From contig NZ_CP144914.1 of assembly GCF_008014775.2 (NCBI RefSeq), positions 2,666,001 to 2,730,000 of the forward strand: DNA of 64,000 nucleotides, read 5' to 3'. The stretch's first letter is position 1, and each line of letters starts with the position of its first letter. This DNA comes from Alkalicoccus halolimnae (lineage in GTDB: Bacteria; Bacillota; Bacilli; Bacillales; Salisediminibacteriaceae). A program made the position numbers and the translations under genes. This document shows, piece by piece, positions 36,718-46,248 of this stretch. The notes under the pieces were generated by a model. That model was not told the DNA's origin. It did not search any database and saw nothing but the letters and a program-made list of their open reading frames with translations.

Positions 36718-39533
36718 TGCACCGCCTGCTTTATGTTCTTCCTTTTCTCTGGATTGCTGTGGGAGCCTGGCTTTTCCTGACCAGCCCTGATATGGACCAG
36801 CTTGTCAGAGAGCGCGGACAGTTCGATATCCCCGATGAATACCAGACGGCTGTCACTTCCGACATACTCCAGGCAAATGAAGGATCCGCCGGAGAAGAGA
36901 TTCTTCTCGTCTATTTTGAAGAGAATGGCCTTTCAGACTCGCAGCTTGATTCTGTAGCTGAGACTCTGGATTCGTTCCCTTCTGAAATAGAAGGTTTCCC
37001 GATAGAAGAAATTACGACTCCATTTGATTCGGAAGAAAATGAATCTCTGATAAGTGACGATGAAACAACATTAATGGCTGTCTTATCGATGGACATGACC
37101 GTTAACGATGTGCCTGAAGTACGCCCGCAGATAGAACAGCTGGCAGCCGATCCGGAAACAGAGAATTACGTCAGCGGAGCTGCAATTGTAGAAGATGATG
37201 TCATTATCAGTTCCGAAGAAGGACTCGCGACGACGGAAATTATTACTGTTATCTTTGTCATTACTATTCTTCTCTTCGTTTTCCGGTCCGTGACAGCTCC
37301 ACTCATTCCGCTCATAACAGTAGGAGCCGCTTATCTTGTAACCGTCCCTATCGTTTCTTTTTTAATAGAGAGAATGGATTTTCCAGTCTCCAATTTCACC
37401 CAGATATTTATCGTGGCCATCTTGTTTGGCATCGGCACCGATTACTGCATCCTTCTTATGAACCGATTCAAAGAAGAGCTCGCCAGACATCCCGTGAGAA
37501 AAACAGCAGTTATTGAAACCTACCGAGCCGTCGGGCCTACCGTCTTTTCAAGTGCCCTTACCGGGTTTATCGGTTTTGCCGCGATTGGACTCGCCGATTT
37601 TGATTTGTATCAGTCTGCAGCCGGCGTCGCCGTTGGTATTGTAATGCTTGTGCTTGCATTAATTATCTGGGTGCCGCCGGCCATGCTTCTGCTCGGTGAT
37701 AAGCTGTTCTGGCCCTCCAAACGGGCACTTGAATCAACAGACAGCAGAATCTGGAAAGGACTGGGTACATTTTCCATGCTGCGCCCGGGCTGGACCTCCC
37801 TTATATTAATTGCTCTCGTTGTTCCCTCTTTTCTATTTTATGATCAGCGGGTCTCTTTTCACTCACTTGATGAAATCAGCGGGGAAACGGATTCGGTAGA
37901 AGCTATCGATCTTGTTTCTGAGCGTTTTGGAGTCGGATATTCCTTTCCTGCACAAATTGTCCTGGAAGCAGAAGAAGACTGGGATGATCCGGACATGCTT
38001 CCGATTATCGAATACGTATCTGCGCAGGTAGCATCTATTGAAGAAGTGGAGGAAGTCCGCAGTTTCACACGTCCGGATGGAGTCGTTCTCGATGATTTCA
38101 GGATTCCCGAAATCACCGGGGAACTGAGAGACGGCGTCGATGAAACAGTGGAAGGCGTGGAAGAAGTCACGGAAGGACTTGAAGAACTGCAGACGTCCCT
38201 TCGTGAAGAAGAAAGTGCCCGGGAAGCAGCGGAAGGAAGCGAAGAATTGGCTGATGGTTCCGGAGAGCTTCAAACAGGGCTTGAAGAAGCAGCCGGTGGT
38301 CTGGAGGAATCGACGGCGGGAATCCGGGATATCGCTGCCTCTCAAAATGAAATTGCCACCCAGCTTGCAGAACTGGAAGGAAGCCTGGAAGAAATAAGCT
38401 CTAGTCCCGCTCTCGATGCTTCCACTTCGGGCGCGATTGCAGAAATCAGTGCCGGAATGGGAGAGCTTGAGAATGGTCTCAACGAAACGGCAGAAGGAAC
38501 GAACGAGGCCGCTTCCGGACAGGAGGAGCTTGAAGAAGGCATTCGTGAATCTGCAGAAGCGCAGTCTTCTCTCCAGGAAGGACAGGAGGAGCTGACAGAA
38601 GGATTCAACCAGTTTGGAGATGGATTTTTAGAAATAGCGGACTCGCTTGATGAATTGATTGAAGGCCTCGAGGAAATAGAAGAAGGCCTGGGTGATGTTT
38701 CCTCCCTTCTTGCTGAAACTGCGGATCAGGAAACGCACCCTCTTGAAGGTTTCTTTGTACCCGAAGAAGCTGCTGATGAAGAAGAGTTTCATGATCTTGC
38801 GGAACTTTATACTACGCCAAACAGCCGTGTTGCCACCTTTGACGTCGTGCTTGATATAGATCCTTACAGCAATGAAGCGATGGTGGTTATGGACGAAATA
38901 GATGAGCAGGTCAGCCGCTCCATGAACGAATGGCCTGACCGCTTCACCTACTCTTTAGGCGGACTGCCTGCTGTGAATGCGGATCTGTCCGAGATCTCGG
39001 ACAATGATTTCTTCCGGACTGCCGTTATTATGCTCAGCGGTATCTTTCTCGTGCTGATCGTTATGCTCCGATCTCTGATCATGCCTGTCTACATCCTTGC
39101 TTCTCTCATTGCCACCTACGTGATTTCCATGGCGGTAACGGAGCTGATCTTTGTTACGATCCTCGGATATCCAGGTATAAGCTGGGCGGTGCCATTTTTT
39201 GGATTCGTCATGCTGATGGCACTTGGAGTTGATTATTCCATCTTTTTAATGGCCCGTTTTGCGGAGAATATGAAGCACCAGGGTGTAAACGATTCTCTCA
39301 TGACAGCGATGACGAAAATCGGTACTGTCATTTTATCAGCGGCTATCATCCTTGCCGGAACATTCGGTGCTATGATGCCTTCGGGAGTGCTCTCTCTCGT
39401 ACAGATAGGCACGCTCGTACTGACGGGTCTTCTGCTGTATGCATTTGTAATGCTGCCGCTGTTCATTCCATTGATGATCCGCTTGTTCGGAGATAAAAAC
39501 TGGCTGCCGTTTAAAGCACCGGGGAAAAAATAA
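36717..39533 (+). CDS. MMPL/RND-family membrane exporter (YdgH-like)
   Basis: Large exporter of 938 residues. Layout: helix at about 4-22; soluble acidic region to 170; first MMPL helix bundle about 170-375 (VITILLFVFRSVTAPLIPLI, GIGTDYCILLMNRFKEEL); an approximately 200-residue acidic helical stretch about 470-690 with repeated ELxxG/GLEE heptad-like units; second MMPL bundle about 760-930 (GVDYSIFLMARFAENM). The GxDYxxxLxxRF motifs hold the proton-relay aspartate-tyrosine pairs. ATG 36717 sits 7 bases behind GAAGGAGG. Substrate (lipid, antimicrobial or solvent) unknown. Confidence 0.92.
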   Translation: MHRLLYVLPFLWIAVGAWLFLTSPDMDQLVRERGQFDIPDEYQTAVTSDILQANEGSAGEEILLVYFEENGLSDSQLDSVAETLDSFPSEIEGFPIEEITTPFDSEENESLISDDETTLMAVLSMDMTVNDVPEVRPQIEQLAADPETENYVSGAAIVEDDVIISSEEGLATTEIITVIFVITILLFVFRSVTAPLIPLITVGAAYLVTVPIVSFLIERMDFPVSNFTQIFIVAILFGIGTDYCILLMNRFKEELARHPVRKTAVIETYRAVGPTVFSSALTGFIGFAAIGLADFDLYQSAAGVAVGIVMLVLALIIWVPPAMLLLGDKLFWPSKRALESTDSRIWKGLGTFSMLRPGWTSLILIALVVPSFLFYDQRVSFHSLDEISGETDSVEAIDLVSERFGVGYSFPAQIVLEAEEDWDDPDMLPIIEYVSAQVASIEEVEEVRSFTRPDGVVLDDFRIPEITGELRDGVDETVEGVEEVTEGLEELQTSLREEESAREAAEGSEELADGSGELQTGLEEAAGGLEESTAGIRDIAASQNEIATQLAELEGSLEEISSSPALDASTSGAIAEISAGMGELENGLNETAEGTNEAASGQEELEEGIRESAEAQSSLQEGQEELTEGFNQFGDGFLEIADSLDELIEGLEEIEEGLGDVSSLLAETADQETHPLEGFFVPEEAADEEEFHDLAELYTTPNSRVATFDVVLDIDPYSNEAMVVMDEIDEQVSRSMNEWPDRFTYSLGGLPAVNADLSEISDNDFFRTAVIMLSGIFLVLIVMLRSLIMPVYILASLIATYVISMAVTELIFVTILGYPGISWAVPFFGFVMLMALGVDYSIFLMARFAENMKHQGVNDSLMTAMTKIGTVILSAAIILAGTFGAMMPSGVLSLVQIGTLVLTGLLLYAFVMLPLFIPLMIRLFGDKNWLPFKAPGKK

Positions 39534-39613
39534 CCTGCTGCAAAGTCGGCAGGAAATGCCCAGAATATCAGCGTCATGAACGAGGAGTTCAAAACCTGCA
39601 TCCGTTAAAACAG

Positions 39614-39648
39614 AAGGCGCCATGACAATTTTTGTCATGGCGCCTTTT
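39614..39648. terminator. Bidirectional terminator between the MMPL gene and lysC
   Basis: 14-bp stem AAGGCGCCATGACA / TGTCATGGCGCCTT-type with TTTT on the plus side and AAAA on the other. It serves the convergent genes. Confidence 0.88.
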
Positions 39649-39676
39649 GAATGCTGGTTCTATTTAAGAACGACTT

Positions 39677-40192
39677 TTAAGCCTGCTTAGCGAGTTCTAT
39701 TTTTTCCTGTTCTTTTTCATCCAGGCCGAAGTACGTGTGAAGTGCTTCAGAAGAACGGATCATATCCACTTCCGGAACTACGGCGGAAACCGCAATTTCC
39801 GATGTGCTGACCATTTTAATCGCTACTTCTTCGTCGGCGAGTACTTTAAACATATCCGCAGCAACACCCGGATTGGAAATCATTCCTGAGCCGACGATAG
39901 AAACTTTCGAAAGGGAGCTTTCATGATGAACTTCACTGTAGCAGAGCGTTTCTCTCCGGCTGTTGATTAAATCCATCGTCTTTCCGAGTTTCCCGGAATC
40001 AATTGTAAAGGAAACGTTGATACCGTGATCAGAAGTCATCTGCTGAATAATTATGTCGATGTTAATGCCTTCCTCGGAAAGCAGCTTAAAGAGATTGGAC
40101 ATCGTATCGTAGTGATTCGGAAGACGCTCCACGGTCACTTTTGTAATGTTATCATCGAATGCCAGTCCACGTACCGTTAAATTTTGTTCCAT
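39677..40192 (-). other. Internal in-frame start of lysC giving the beta (ACT) subunit
   Basis: Inside lysC the minus strand has AGGAGG (40201-40206) exactly 8 bases before an in-frame ATG (40190-40192). The product, MEQNLTVRGLAFDDNITK onwards, is 171 residues and holds the two ACT regulatory domains. B. subtilis aspartokinase II is an alpha2-beta2 enzyme made from just such overlapping in-phase reading frames, so this is very likely functional. Confidence 0.85.
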
Positions 40193-40927
40193 TGATGCTT
40201 CCTCCTCAACCATTGTACCTTCCACATCTTCCATGCTGGAACGTACGATCAGTTTTACATTATAGTTTTTGGCGAATTCCACTGCCCGCGGATGGAGCAC
40301 GCCTGCTCCGAGATAAGCCAGTTCCAGCATTTCGTCATAAGAAATACTGCCGAGCTGCCGGGCTTTTTTCACATACCGCGGATCCGACGTGAACACACCG
40401 GTAACGTCAGTAAAAATAGAGCATGATTCTGCATCAAGAGCTGCGGCGAGGGCTACTGCTGTAGTGTCAGAGCCGCCACGGCCGAGTGTCGTAATATTAC
40501 CTTCTTCACTGACACCCTGGAAACCGGCAACAAGAACGGCTTTGCCATCATTAAGGTGCTGATTCAGAGTATCCGTTTTAATATCGGTAATCCGTGCATC
40601 CTGATGAACTTCTTCCGTTACAATACCTGCCTGCCAGCCTGTCAGCGATACAGCTTCCACTCCGATTTCCTTCAGAGCCATAACCACCAGGGAGATGGTA
40701 ACCTGTTCGCCCGTTGTCAGCAGCATATCCATTTCTCTTGGATCCGGCTGATCCGTTATTTCATCTGCCAGTTCAACAAGCTTATCCGTTGATTTCCCCA
40801 TCGCAGATACGACTGTGACAACTTTATGCCCTGCATCCATACGCTTTTTAATACGCTGTGCCACCCGCTTAATCTTGTCCGTATCTCCGACGGAAGTACC
40901 ACCGAACTTCTGCACGATCGTAGCCAA
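39677..40927 (-). CDS. lysC: Aspartokinase (lysine-pathway type), alpha subunit, TTG start
   Basis: Phosphorylates aspartate, entry to lysine, threonine, methionine and diaminopimelate. KFGGTSVGD (catalytic) at residues 7-15, FTDVTGVFTSDPR, and two C-terminal ACT domains. I choose TTG 40925-40927 (reads MATIVQKFGGTSVG) because AAAGGAGG lies 9 bases upstream and the fold starts at once; the upstream frame is not family-like. 416 residues. A second ribosome site inside the gene would make a separate beta subunit. No lysine riboswitch is visible in the 158-base gap to uvrC. Confidence 0.95.
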   Translation of the reverse strand: MATIVQKFGGTSVGDTDKIKRVAQRIKKRMDAGHKVVTVVSAMGKSTDKLVELADEITDQPDPREMDMLLTTGEQVTISLVVMALKEIGVEAVSLTGWQAGIVTEEVHQDARITDIKTDTLNQHLNDGKAVLVAGFQGVSEEGNITTLGRGGSDTTAVALAAALDAESCSIFTDVTGVFTSDPRYVKKARQLGSISYDEMLELAYLGAGVLHPRAVEFAKNYNVKLIVRSSMEDVEGTMVEEEASMEQNLTVRGLAFDDNITKVTVERLPNHYDTMSNLFKLLSEEGINIDIIIQQMTSDHGINVSFTIDSGKLGKTMDLINSRRETLCYSEVHHESSLSKVSIVGSGMISNPGVAADMFKVLADEEVAIKMVSTSEIAVSAVVPEVDMIRSSEALHTYFGLDEKEQEKIELAKQA

Positions 40928-41085
40928 TGTAGTCTGCCTCCTTTTATTTTTCCGCAATCAAACGCTGTATTTTATCCTGTCGGTTCCCACCGACTGGAAA
41001 ACCAGAACTTTCACTTTTTTCTGTGAAAATTATCACCTTTAAAAGCGTAACAAAAGGCAGGTTTGTTGACAAACGGGATTAAAGG

Positions 41086-42867
41086 CTATTTATCGTTATC
41101 CTGCTGAATGGCACTCACTAAGGCGCGGGCAACTGGCTGAGGGATTCCTACTCTCTCGATTTCTTCGGCTGACGCCTCTTTAAGACGCTTTAACGAGCCG
41201 AACTCTTTTAAAAGCATTCTTTTTCTTTTTTCGCCAATACCTTCCACTTCATCAAGGACGGAGGTAAACATCGTCTGCTTACGGACATTCCGGTGAAAAC
41301 TGATAGCAAACCGGTGCACTTCATCCTGAACGCGCTGCAGAAGATAAAATTCTTCACTCGTCTTTTTTAAATTCACGGGCCGGGGAGGATCCCCCATCAT
41401 CAGCTGGGATGTTTTGTGGCGGTCGTCTTTTGCCAGTCCGCACACTGGAATAGTCAGTCCCAGTTCGTGTTCAATCACTTCCTGGGCAGAGGAGATCTGT
41501 CCGCTTCCCCCATCAATGACGATCAGATCCGGAAGCGGAAGCTGTTCCTTTAATAGACGTGTATAACGCCGGCGCACGACTTCCCGCATCGATTCGTAAT
41601 CATCCGGACCTTCTACGGTTCTTACTTTATATTTCCGGTAATTTTTTTTGTCGGGTCTTCCATCTATAAAGGATACCATCGCCGACACAGGGTCAACTCC
41701 CTGAATATTGGAGTTATCAAACGCTTCAATTCTATAGGGAGTTTCAATATTCATTGCCTCTCCAAGACGTTCCACTGCTTTAACCGTCCGCTTCTCATCT
41801 CTTTCGATCAACTGGAATTTTTCAGCAAGCGCCATCCCCGCATTCTTTATGGCCAGGTCCACCAGCTCTTTTTTCTGACCCCGCTTCGGCTGCACGGTTT
41901 TCACATCAAGAAATTCGCTGATTATATCGGCATCGGTCTCGGAAGGAACGAAAATCTCTTTCGGCTTTTTATGCTGCGTTTCCAGGTAAAACTGTCCAAG
42001 AAACGTATAAAAATCGTCCACCGGATCCTGATAAACAGGAAACATAGAGGCATCTCGCTCAATGAGCTTCCCCTGCCGCACGAAGAAAACCTGAACACAC
42101 ATCCAGCCCCGGTCGACCTGATAGCCGAAAACGTCACGGTTCGTCTGTTCTGTCATCGTCATTTTCTGTTTTTCCATGACAGCTTCAATATGTTTCACCT
42201 GATCCCGGAGTTCTTTCGCACGCTCAAAATCCATCGCCTCTGATGCTTCGTACATCCTTTTTGTAATGTTATTTTTAATTTCTTTATGGCCTCCGTTTAA
42301 AAACTCGGAGATTTCTTTAATCATCTGCTGATTTTTTTCCTTCGTGACCGTAAATTCACACGGTGCCAGACACTGGCCGATATGATAATAAAGGCAGACC
42401 CGATCCGGCATCGTCCGGCATTTGCGGAGTGGATAAAGCCGGTCGAGAAGCTTCTTTGTTTCGTTGGCCGCCTGGGCATTCGGATAGGGACCGAAATATT
42501 TTGCCCCGTCCTTTTTCACTTTTCTCGTTGTCAGAAGCCGGGGGTGCTCTTCTTTTGTAATTTTTAAAAAAGGATACGTTTTATCATCCTTCAAAAGAAT
42601 ATTGTAGCGTGGCTCATATTTTTTGATCAAATTCTGTTCAAGGACGAGTGCTTCGAGATCTGAAGAAGTCACTATATATTCAAAATCGCGGATTTCACTG
42701 ACGAGCCGCTGGGTTTTTGTATCGTGGGAGCCGGTAAAGTAGGAACGTACCCGGTTGCGGAGTACCTTTGCTTTTCCTACGTAGATGATCGTGTCCTGCT
42801 TATTTTTCATAAGATAGCATCCCGGCTGATCCGGAATAAGCTGCAATTTTTCTTTTAAAGCGTCCAT
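41086..42867 (-). CDS. uvrC: Excinuclease ABC subunit C
   Basis: Makes both incisions in nucleotide excision repair. N-terminal GIY-YIG nuclease ([20 protein letters not shown] at 15-34), UVR motif with UvrB contact ([20 protein letters not shown]) near 200, C-terminal RNase H-like nuclease ([26 protein letters not shown]), and a final helix-hairpin-helix pair. 593 residues. Lies 78 bases behind trxA, same order as B. subtilis. Confidence 0.98.
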   Translation of the reverse strand: MDALKEKLQLIPDQPGCYLMKNKQDTIIYVGKAKVLRNRVRSYFTGSHDTKTQRLVSEIRDFEYIVTSSDLEALVLEQNLIKKYEPRYNILLKDDKTYPFLKITKEEHPRLLTTRKVKKDGAKYFGPYPNAQAANETKKLLDRLYPLRKCRTMPDRVCLYYHIGQCLAPCEFTVTKEKNQQMIKEISEFLNGGHKEIKNNITKRMYEASEAMDFERAKELRDQVKHIEAVMEKQKMTMTEQTNRDVFGYQVDRGWMCVQVFFVRQGKLIERDASMFPVYQDPVDDFYTFLGQFYLETQHKKPKEIFVPSETDADIISEFLDVKTVQPKRGQKKELVDLAIKNAGMALAEKFQLIERDEKRTVKAVERLGEAMNIETPYRIEAFDNSNIQGVDPVSAMVSFIDGRPDKKNYRKYKVRTVEGPDDYESMREVVRRRYTRLLKEQLPLPDLIVIDGGSGQISSAQEVIEHELGLTIPVCGLAKDDRHKTSQLMMGDPPRPVNLKKTSEEFYLLQRVQDEVHRFAISFHRNVRKQTMFTSVLDEVEGIGEKRKRMLLKEFGSLKRLKEASAEEIERVGIPQPVARALVSAIQQDNDK

Positions 42868-42898
42868 TACAAATCCTCCTGCCTGAAAAGGACAGAAA

Positions 42899-42927
42899 GG
42901 AGGTGCCCCTCAAATGGAGACACCCCC
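42899..42927 (-). terminator. Terminator of trxA
   Basis: Minus-strand stem GGGGGTGTCTC / GAGGGGCACCTCC (with G-T pairs) followed by TTTCTG. Confidence 0.6.
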
Positions 42928-42945
42928 GTGCTTATCATCTGTCTT

Positions 42946-43260
42946 TTATAGATGCTTGTTCAGTGTGTTTTCCAGCTCTTCTTTCGGCTTAAAGCCGACT
43001 ACCTGATCCACAACTTCGCCGTTTTTCATGACGAGAAGTGTAGGAATGCTCATAACACCGTACTTGCTTGCTGTTTCCTGGTTTTCGTCAACGTCCAGCT
43101 TAACAATTTTAACCTGGTCGCCCATGTCGCCGTCGAGTTCTTCAAGAACGGGAGCGATCATTTTACAAGGTCCGCACCAAGGTGCCCAGAAGTCCGCCAG
43201 CACGACGCCTTCGCTTGTTTCTGTACCGAAATTTTGGTCTGTTACGTGTGTAATTGCCAT
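42946..43260 (-). CDS. trxA: Thioredoxin
   Basis: 104-residue general disulfide reductase. Active site W28-C-G-P-C32; cis-proline in SIPTLL. Start ATG 43258-43260 ([12 protein letters not shown]) behind AAGGAGG; 24 upstream in-frame codons are not thioredoxin-like. From 43261 to 43599 I see no gene. Confidence 0.98.
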   Translation of the reverse strand: MAITHVTDQNFGTETSEGVVLADFWAPWCGPCKMIAPVLEELDGDMGDQVKIVKLDVDENQETASKYGVMSIPTLLVMKNGEVVDQVVGFKPKEELENTLNKHL

Positions 43261-43599
43261 AAATATAGTCCTCCTTATTAATTGAGCAGTATTAATTCCA
43301 TTATAACGGATGCACCCCATAGTTGAAAACATCCTGCTTCAACATCTTCTCTGGATGCTGAATTTAATTCTAAACGAAACCTGTTCAGGTTGCAAAATAA
43401 CTGCCTGAGAGCTTTAAGACCAGCCTTTCATGAACAAAAGTTTCGATACGAAAAGCCAGCATGCAGACGTTAGGTACTTATATTGCCCCGGATTAAGGAT
43501 TTCTCCCTGTCAAACGTCCGCCTTACAGCAAGTCTGCAGTTGTTTTCCAGTTTTTAATACTGTTTAATCATTCCTTAGATAAAGTCAGGTGTCCTGTTC

Positions 43600-43752
43600 A
43601 GAAATAAAGGGCGGCTGTTTCCGCCTGCCAATGGACGCAGGGACGGAATCAGCTAATTTCTTTCTCCCGCCGGTCGGAAGGTCCCGCGGGACGCAAAGTC
43701 CGATTTGCAGATTTCCTCCATGGCAGAGCTGCAGTGAAGTTTTCTGAAATAA
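43600..43752. repeat. Mosaic R1/R2 intergenic repeat
   Basis: The left part is R1-like on the minus strand (CCTGCC-ATGGACGC, GGAATCAGCTAATTTC), while the right part is R2-like on the plus strand (GGTCCCGCGGGACGCAAAGT, then CTCCATGGCAGAGCTG and GAAGTTTTCTG). It looks like a recombinant of two repeat types. Confidence 0.5.
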
Positions 43753-43830
43753 CAAAAATGGACTATTACAGAACATATGATAATAAAACTTGAATTTTCT
43801 TTCTACTGAAAAGTCCTGCTTGTACCCTGA

Positions 43831-43970
43831 CCTTCTTTCTGAAGCTAACGGTGGGGACTCCTGCGGGAAAAAGCGAAGTCGGAATATCCTTTTTGTCGAA
43901 GCTGAGCTTCGACAAAAACAGCTGAAGACGAGCCCCGCGGAAAGCCTCCCCAGGAAGCGAAGGAAAGAAG
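43831..43970 (+). repeat. Structured intergenic repeat, R3 type (copy n)
   Basis: Nested stems CTTCTTTCT / AGGAAAGAAG, GCT / AGC, TGGGG / CCCCA, CC-T-GCGGG / CCCGCGG, and a perfect 13-bp hairpin TTTTTGTCGAAGC / GCTTCGACAAAAA (43890-43902, 43906-43918). Compared with the copy at 4.96 kb nearly all stem bases differ, yet all stems pair. Confidence 0.78.
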
Positions 43971-44062
43971 AACCGAAAACGATACAGAGAATCATTTATC
44001 TGCACACTGGTACAATATCGCCGTTAAAAAGACGGGTGATTAAAATATTATCCGAGTACAGA

Positions 44063-44118
44063 AAACCAGATAACCATCCGCCGGACTTTTCCAGCGGATG
44101 GTTATCTGGTTCTTTTTA
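44063..44118. terminator. Perfect 18-bp hairpin downstream of etfA
   Basis: AACCAGATAACCATCCGC / GCGGATGGTTATCTGGTT with a 12-base loop; CTTTTT follows on the plus strand and TTTTCTG on the minus strand. The nearest gene reading towards it is etfA, about 290 bases away. Confidence 0.6.
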
Positions 44119-44201
44119 ACGTTTGATATAACAATTCTTCTCTTCTTTCATGCCTTGAAGAAACTCTTGAGAAATCTCCTGCACTGCTGTTTCTTTTCAG
44201 A

Positions 44202-44345
44202 AAGCCGGCTGCAGAAGCCGGAGATGGCGGCTCCTGGAGGATTAAGGACGATCCGAAGATCCATGCCTTCCAACCCCTGGGGCGGAAGGAATCAGCTGAG
44301 GCCGTCCCCTCCGGAAAGCGTCCATCGGCAGGCGTAAGCAGCCTT
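44202..44345 (+). repeat. Structured intergenic repeat, R1 type (copy h)
   Basis: GATGG-CG / CG-T-CCATC outer stem, extended by GCC / GGC and GGCTGC / GCAGCC; central hairpin ATGCCTTCC / GGAAGGAAT (44263-44271, 44284-44292). Motifs GAAGATCC, AGCTGAGG and GGAAAGCG are kept. Confidence 0.75.
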
Positions 44346-44406
44346 CTGTATTACTATGCAGATAACAAACCTTTGTCTGCAATCTGATCTTCATTTCAAA
44401 GTTTCT

Positions 44407-45369
44407 TTATGAAACAACTACTTTTTTGAATTCTTCGGTCAGCTTAGGAACGATGTCGAAAAGATCTCCAACGATGCCGTAGTCAGCAATCTGGAAGATT
44501 TCTGCTTCCGGGTCTTTGTTGATCGCAACGATGATTTTAGAGTTGGACATCCCCGCTACGTGCTGGATTGCCCCGCTCAGTCCGACAGCGATATAAAGAT
44601 CCGGTGTAACAACTTTCCCTGTCTGTCCGATCTGCATCGCATAATCACAGTATTCCGCATCGCACGCTCCGCGGGAAGCACCGACAGCGCCGTTTAATAC
44701 GTCTGCAAGGTCTTCAAGCATTTTGAAATTCTCTTCGCTCTTCAGTCCCCGGCCTCCGGAAACAATAATGGAAGCTTCTGAAAGGTCGACACCTGTAGAA
44801 GTATTTCGGACGACTTCTTTAATAATCGTCTGCAGATCTTTTACTTCGACATTAAATGCTTCCACGTTTCCGCTTTTGCCAGTATCTTTTTCAAGAGCAG
44901 GAATGTTGTTTGGGCGGATAGTTACAAACTGCAGCCCTTCTTCGATCGCAACTTTTTCAAAGGCTTTACCGGAATAGATCGGGCGGATAAATGTAGAGCC
45001 GCCTTCAATCGCTACGGCATCGGAAACGAGTCCGGATCCCAGCTTGCTCGCAATCTTTGGAGCAATGTCCCGGCCAATGTAAGTATGCCCCATAACGATC
45101 GCGTCCGGCTTTTCCTGTTCGATTATTTCCATGAGAACCTGGGAATAGCCGTCCGGCGTGTATTCCTTCAACTTTTCGGATTCAACAGTGAGCACGCGGT
45201 CCGCGCCGTGCTGCACCATTTCTTCTGCCACGGAAGCGACAGATTCTCCTAATACGACTCCTACTACTTCCGCACTCTCATCCATCATTTTAGCTGCTGC
45301 TACAGCCTCAAACGATACGTTACGGAATGCTCCATTGCTGATTTCTCCAATCACTAAATGTTTCGCCAT
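44407..45369 (-). CDS. etfA: Electron transfer flavoprotein alpha subunit
   Basis: Binds FAD and passes electrons from acyl-CoA dehydrogenases to the respiratory chain. The C-terminal FAD domain shows [43 protein letters not shown] and [15 protein letters not shown] sequence ([13 protein letters not shown]). 320 residues. Two consecutive ATGs exist; the second (45367-45369) is better placed behind AAGGGTG. Last gene of lcfA-fadR-fadB-etfB-etfA. Confidence 0.97.
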   Translation of the reverse strand: MAKHLVIGEISNGAFRNVSFEAVAAAKMMDESAEVVGVVLGESVASVAEEMVQHGADRVLTVESEKLKEYTPDGYSQVLMEIIEQEKPDAIVMGHTYIGRDIAPKIASKLGSGLVSDAVAIEGGSTFIRPIYSGKAFEKVAIEEGLQFVTIRPNNIPALEKDTGKSGNVEAFNVEVKDLQTIIKEVVRNTSTGVDLSEASIIVSGGRGLKSEENFKMLEDLADVLNGAVGASRGACDAEYCDYAMQIGQTGKVVTPDLYIAVGLSGAIQHVAGMSNSKIIVAINKDPEAEIFQIADYGIVGDLFDIVPKLTEEFKKVVVS

Positions 45370-45401
45370 CATTTGTCACCCTTTCTGATCGTCTATTTGC
45401 T

Positions 45402-46172
45402 TTATATTACTTTCGCTTCATTTTTTAAAACTGAAACAAGCTCTGATACCTGTTCGTCCACCTCGCCCTCAAGAATTCTTCCAGCCTGTTTTTCCGGAGG
45501 AAGATAGCGGTCAACACGCTTTGTCTTAGGTGCTGCATCGTCTTCGTCCAGATCCAGGTCATCCAGATCGAGCGTTTCAAGCGGCTTCTTTTTCGCTTTC
45601 ATAATCCCCGGGAGAGAAGGATAGCGTGGTTCATTAAGCCCCTGCTGTGCTGTAACAAGCAATGGTAAAGGGACTTCAAGCATCATTTGATCGCCTTCCG
45701 CGTCTTTTTCGATCTTCGCTGTGCCGTTTTCAATTTTAATATCCGTAATAGAAGTTACGTGGTTGATACCTAGCTGATCAGCAAGACGCGGCCCTACCTG
45801 TCCGGAACCGCCGTCAACAGCGATATTACCGCCGAGAATAATGTCCGGTTCCTGATCTTTAAAGTAGGCAGCAAGCAGTGCCTGAGTAGTAAAAGTGTCC
45901 CCGTCTTCAATTTCCTCATCTTCAATGAGAACAGCTTTGTCTGCGCCCATCGCCAGACCGGTGCGGATCTGCTTCTCCGCTTCTTCGTCTCCTACAGTCA
46001 CAATGGTAACTTCTCCACCGTGCTCATCGCGGATTTGAATTGCTTCTTCAATCGCATATTCATCATACGGATTAATGATGAATTCTGCTCCATCTTCTAC
46101 AATTTTTCCGTTTTCCACCTGAATTTTTTCTTCTGTGTCAAACGTACGTTTCATAATGACAAAAATATTCAT
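45402..46172 (-). CDS. etfB: Electron transfer flavoprotein beta subunit
   Basis: Partner of EtfA. AIEEAIQIRDEHGGEVTIVTVG, ETF-beta signature around VTAQQGLNEPRYPSLPGIMKAKKK (given as VTAQQGLNEPRYPS), 256 residues. A very acidic stretch (LDLDDLDLDEDD, about 200-212) precedes the C-terminal arm. GGAGGG precedes the ATG. It lies 29 bases upstream of etfA and 76 bases behind fadB. Confidence 0.97.
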   Translation of the reverse strand: MNIFVIMKRTFDTEEKIQVENGKIVEDGAEFIINPYDEYAIEEAIQIRDEHGGEVTIVTVGDEEAEKQIRTGLAMGADKAVLIEDEEIEDGDTFTTQALLAAYFKDQEPDIILGGNIAVDGGSGQVGPRLADQLGINHVTSITDIKIENGTAKIEKDAEGDQMMLEVPLPLLVTAQQGLNEPRYPSLPGIMKAKKKPLETLDLDDLDLDEDDAAPKTKRVDRYLPPEKQAGRILEGEVDEQVSELVSVLKNEAKVI

Positions 46173-46248
46173 GTCTTTACCCTCCTATTATCCTGCGCAT
46201 TTTAAGCGCTTTCATAACTATTATATAAAAAAGCTGTAGTGAAACAGC

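Noticed and set aside
40928..41085. Lysine riboswitch before lysC
   Set aside because: The gap is only 158 bases and shows no recognisable L-box core; small hairpins only.
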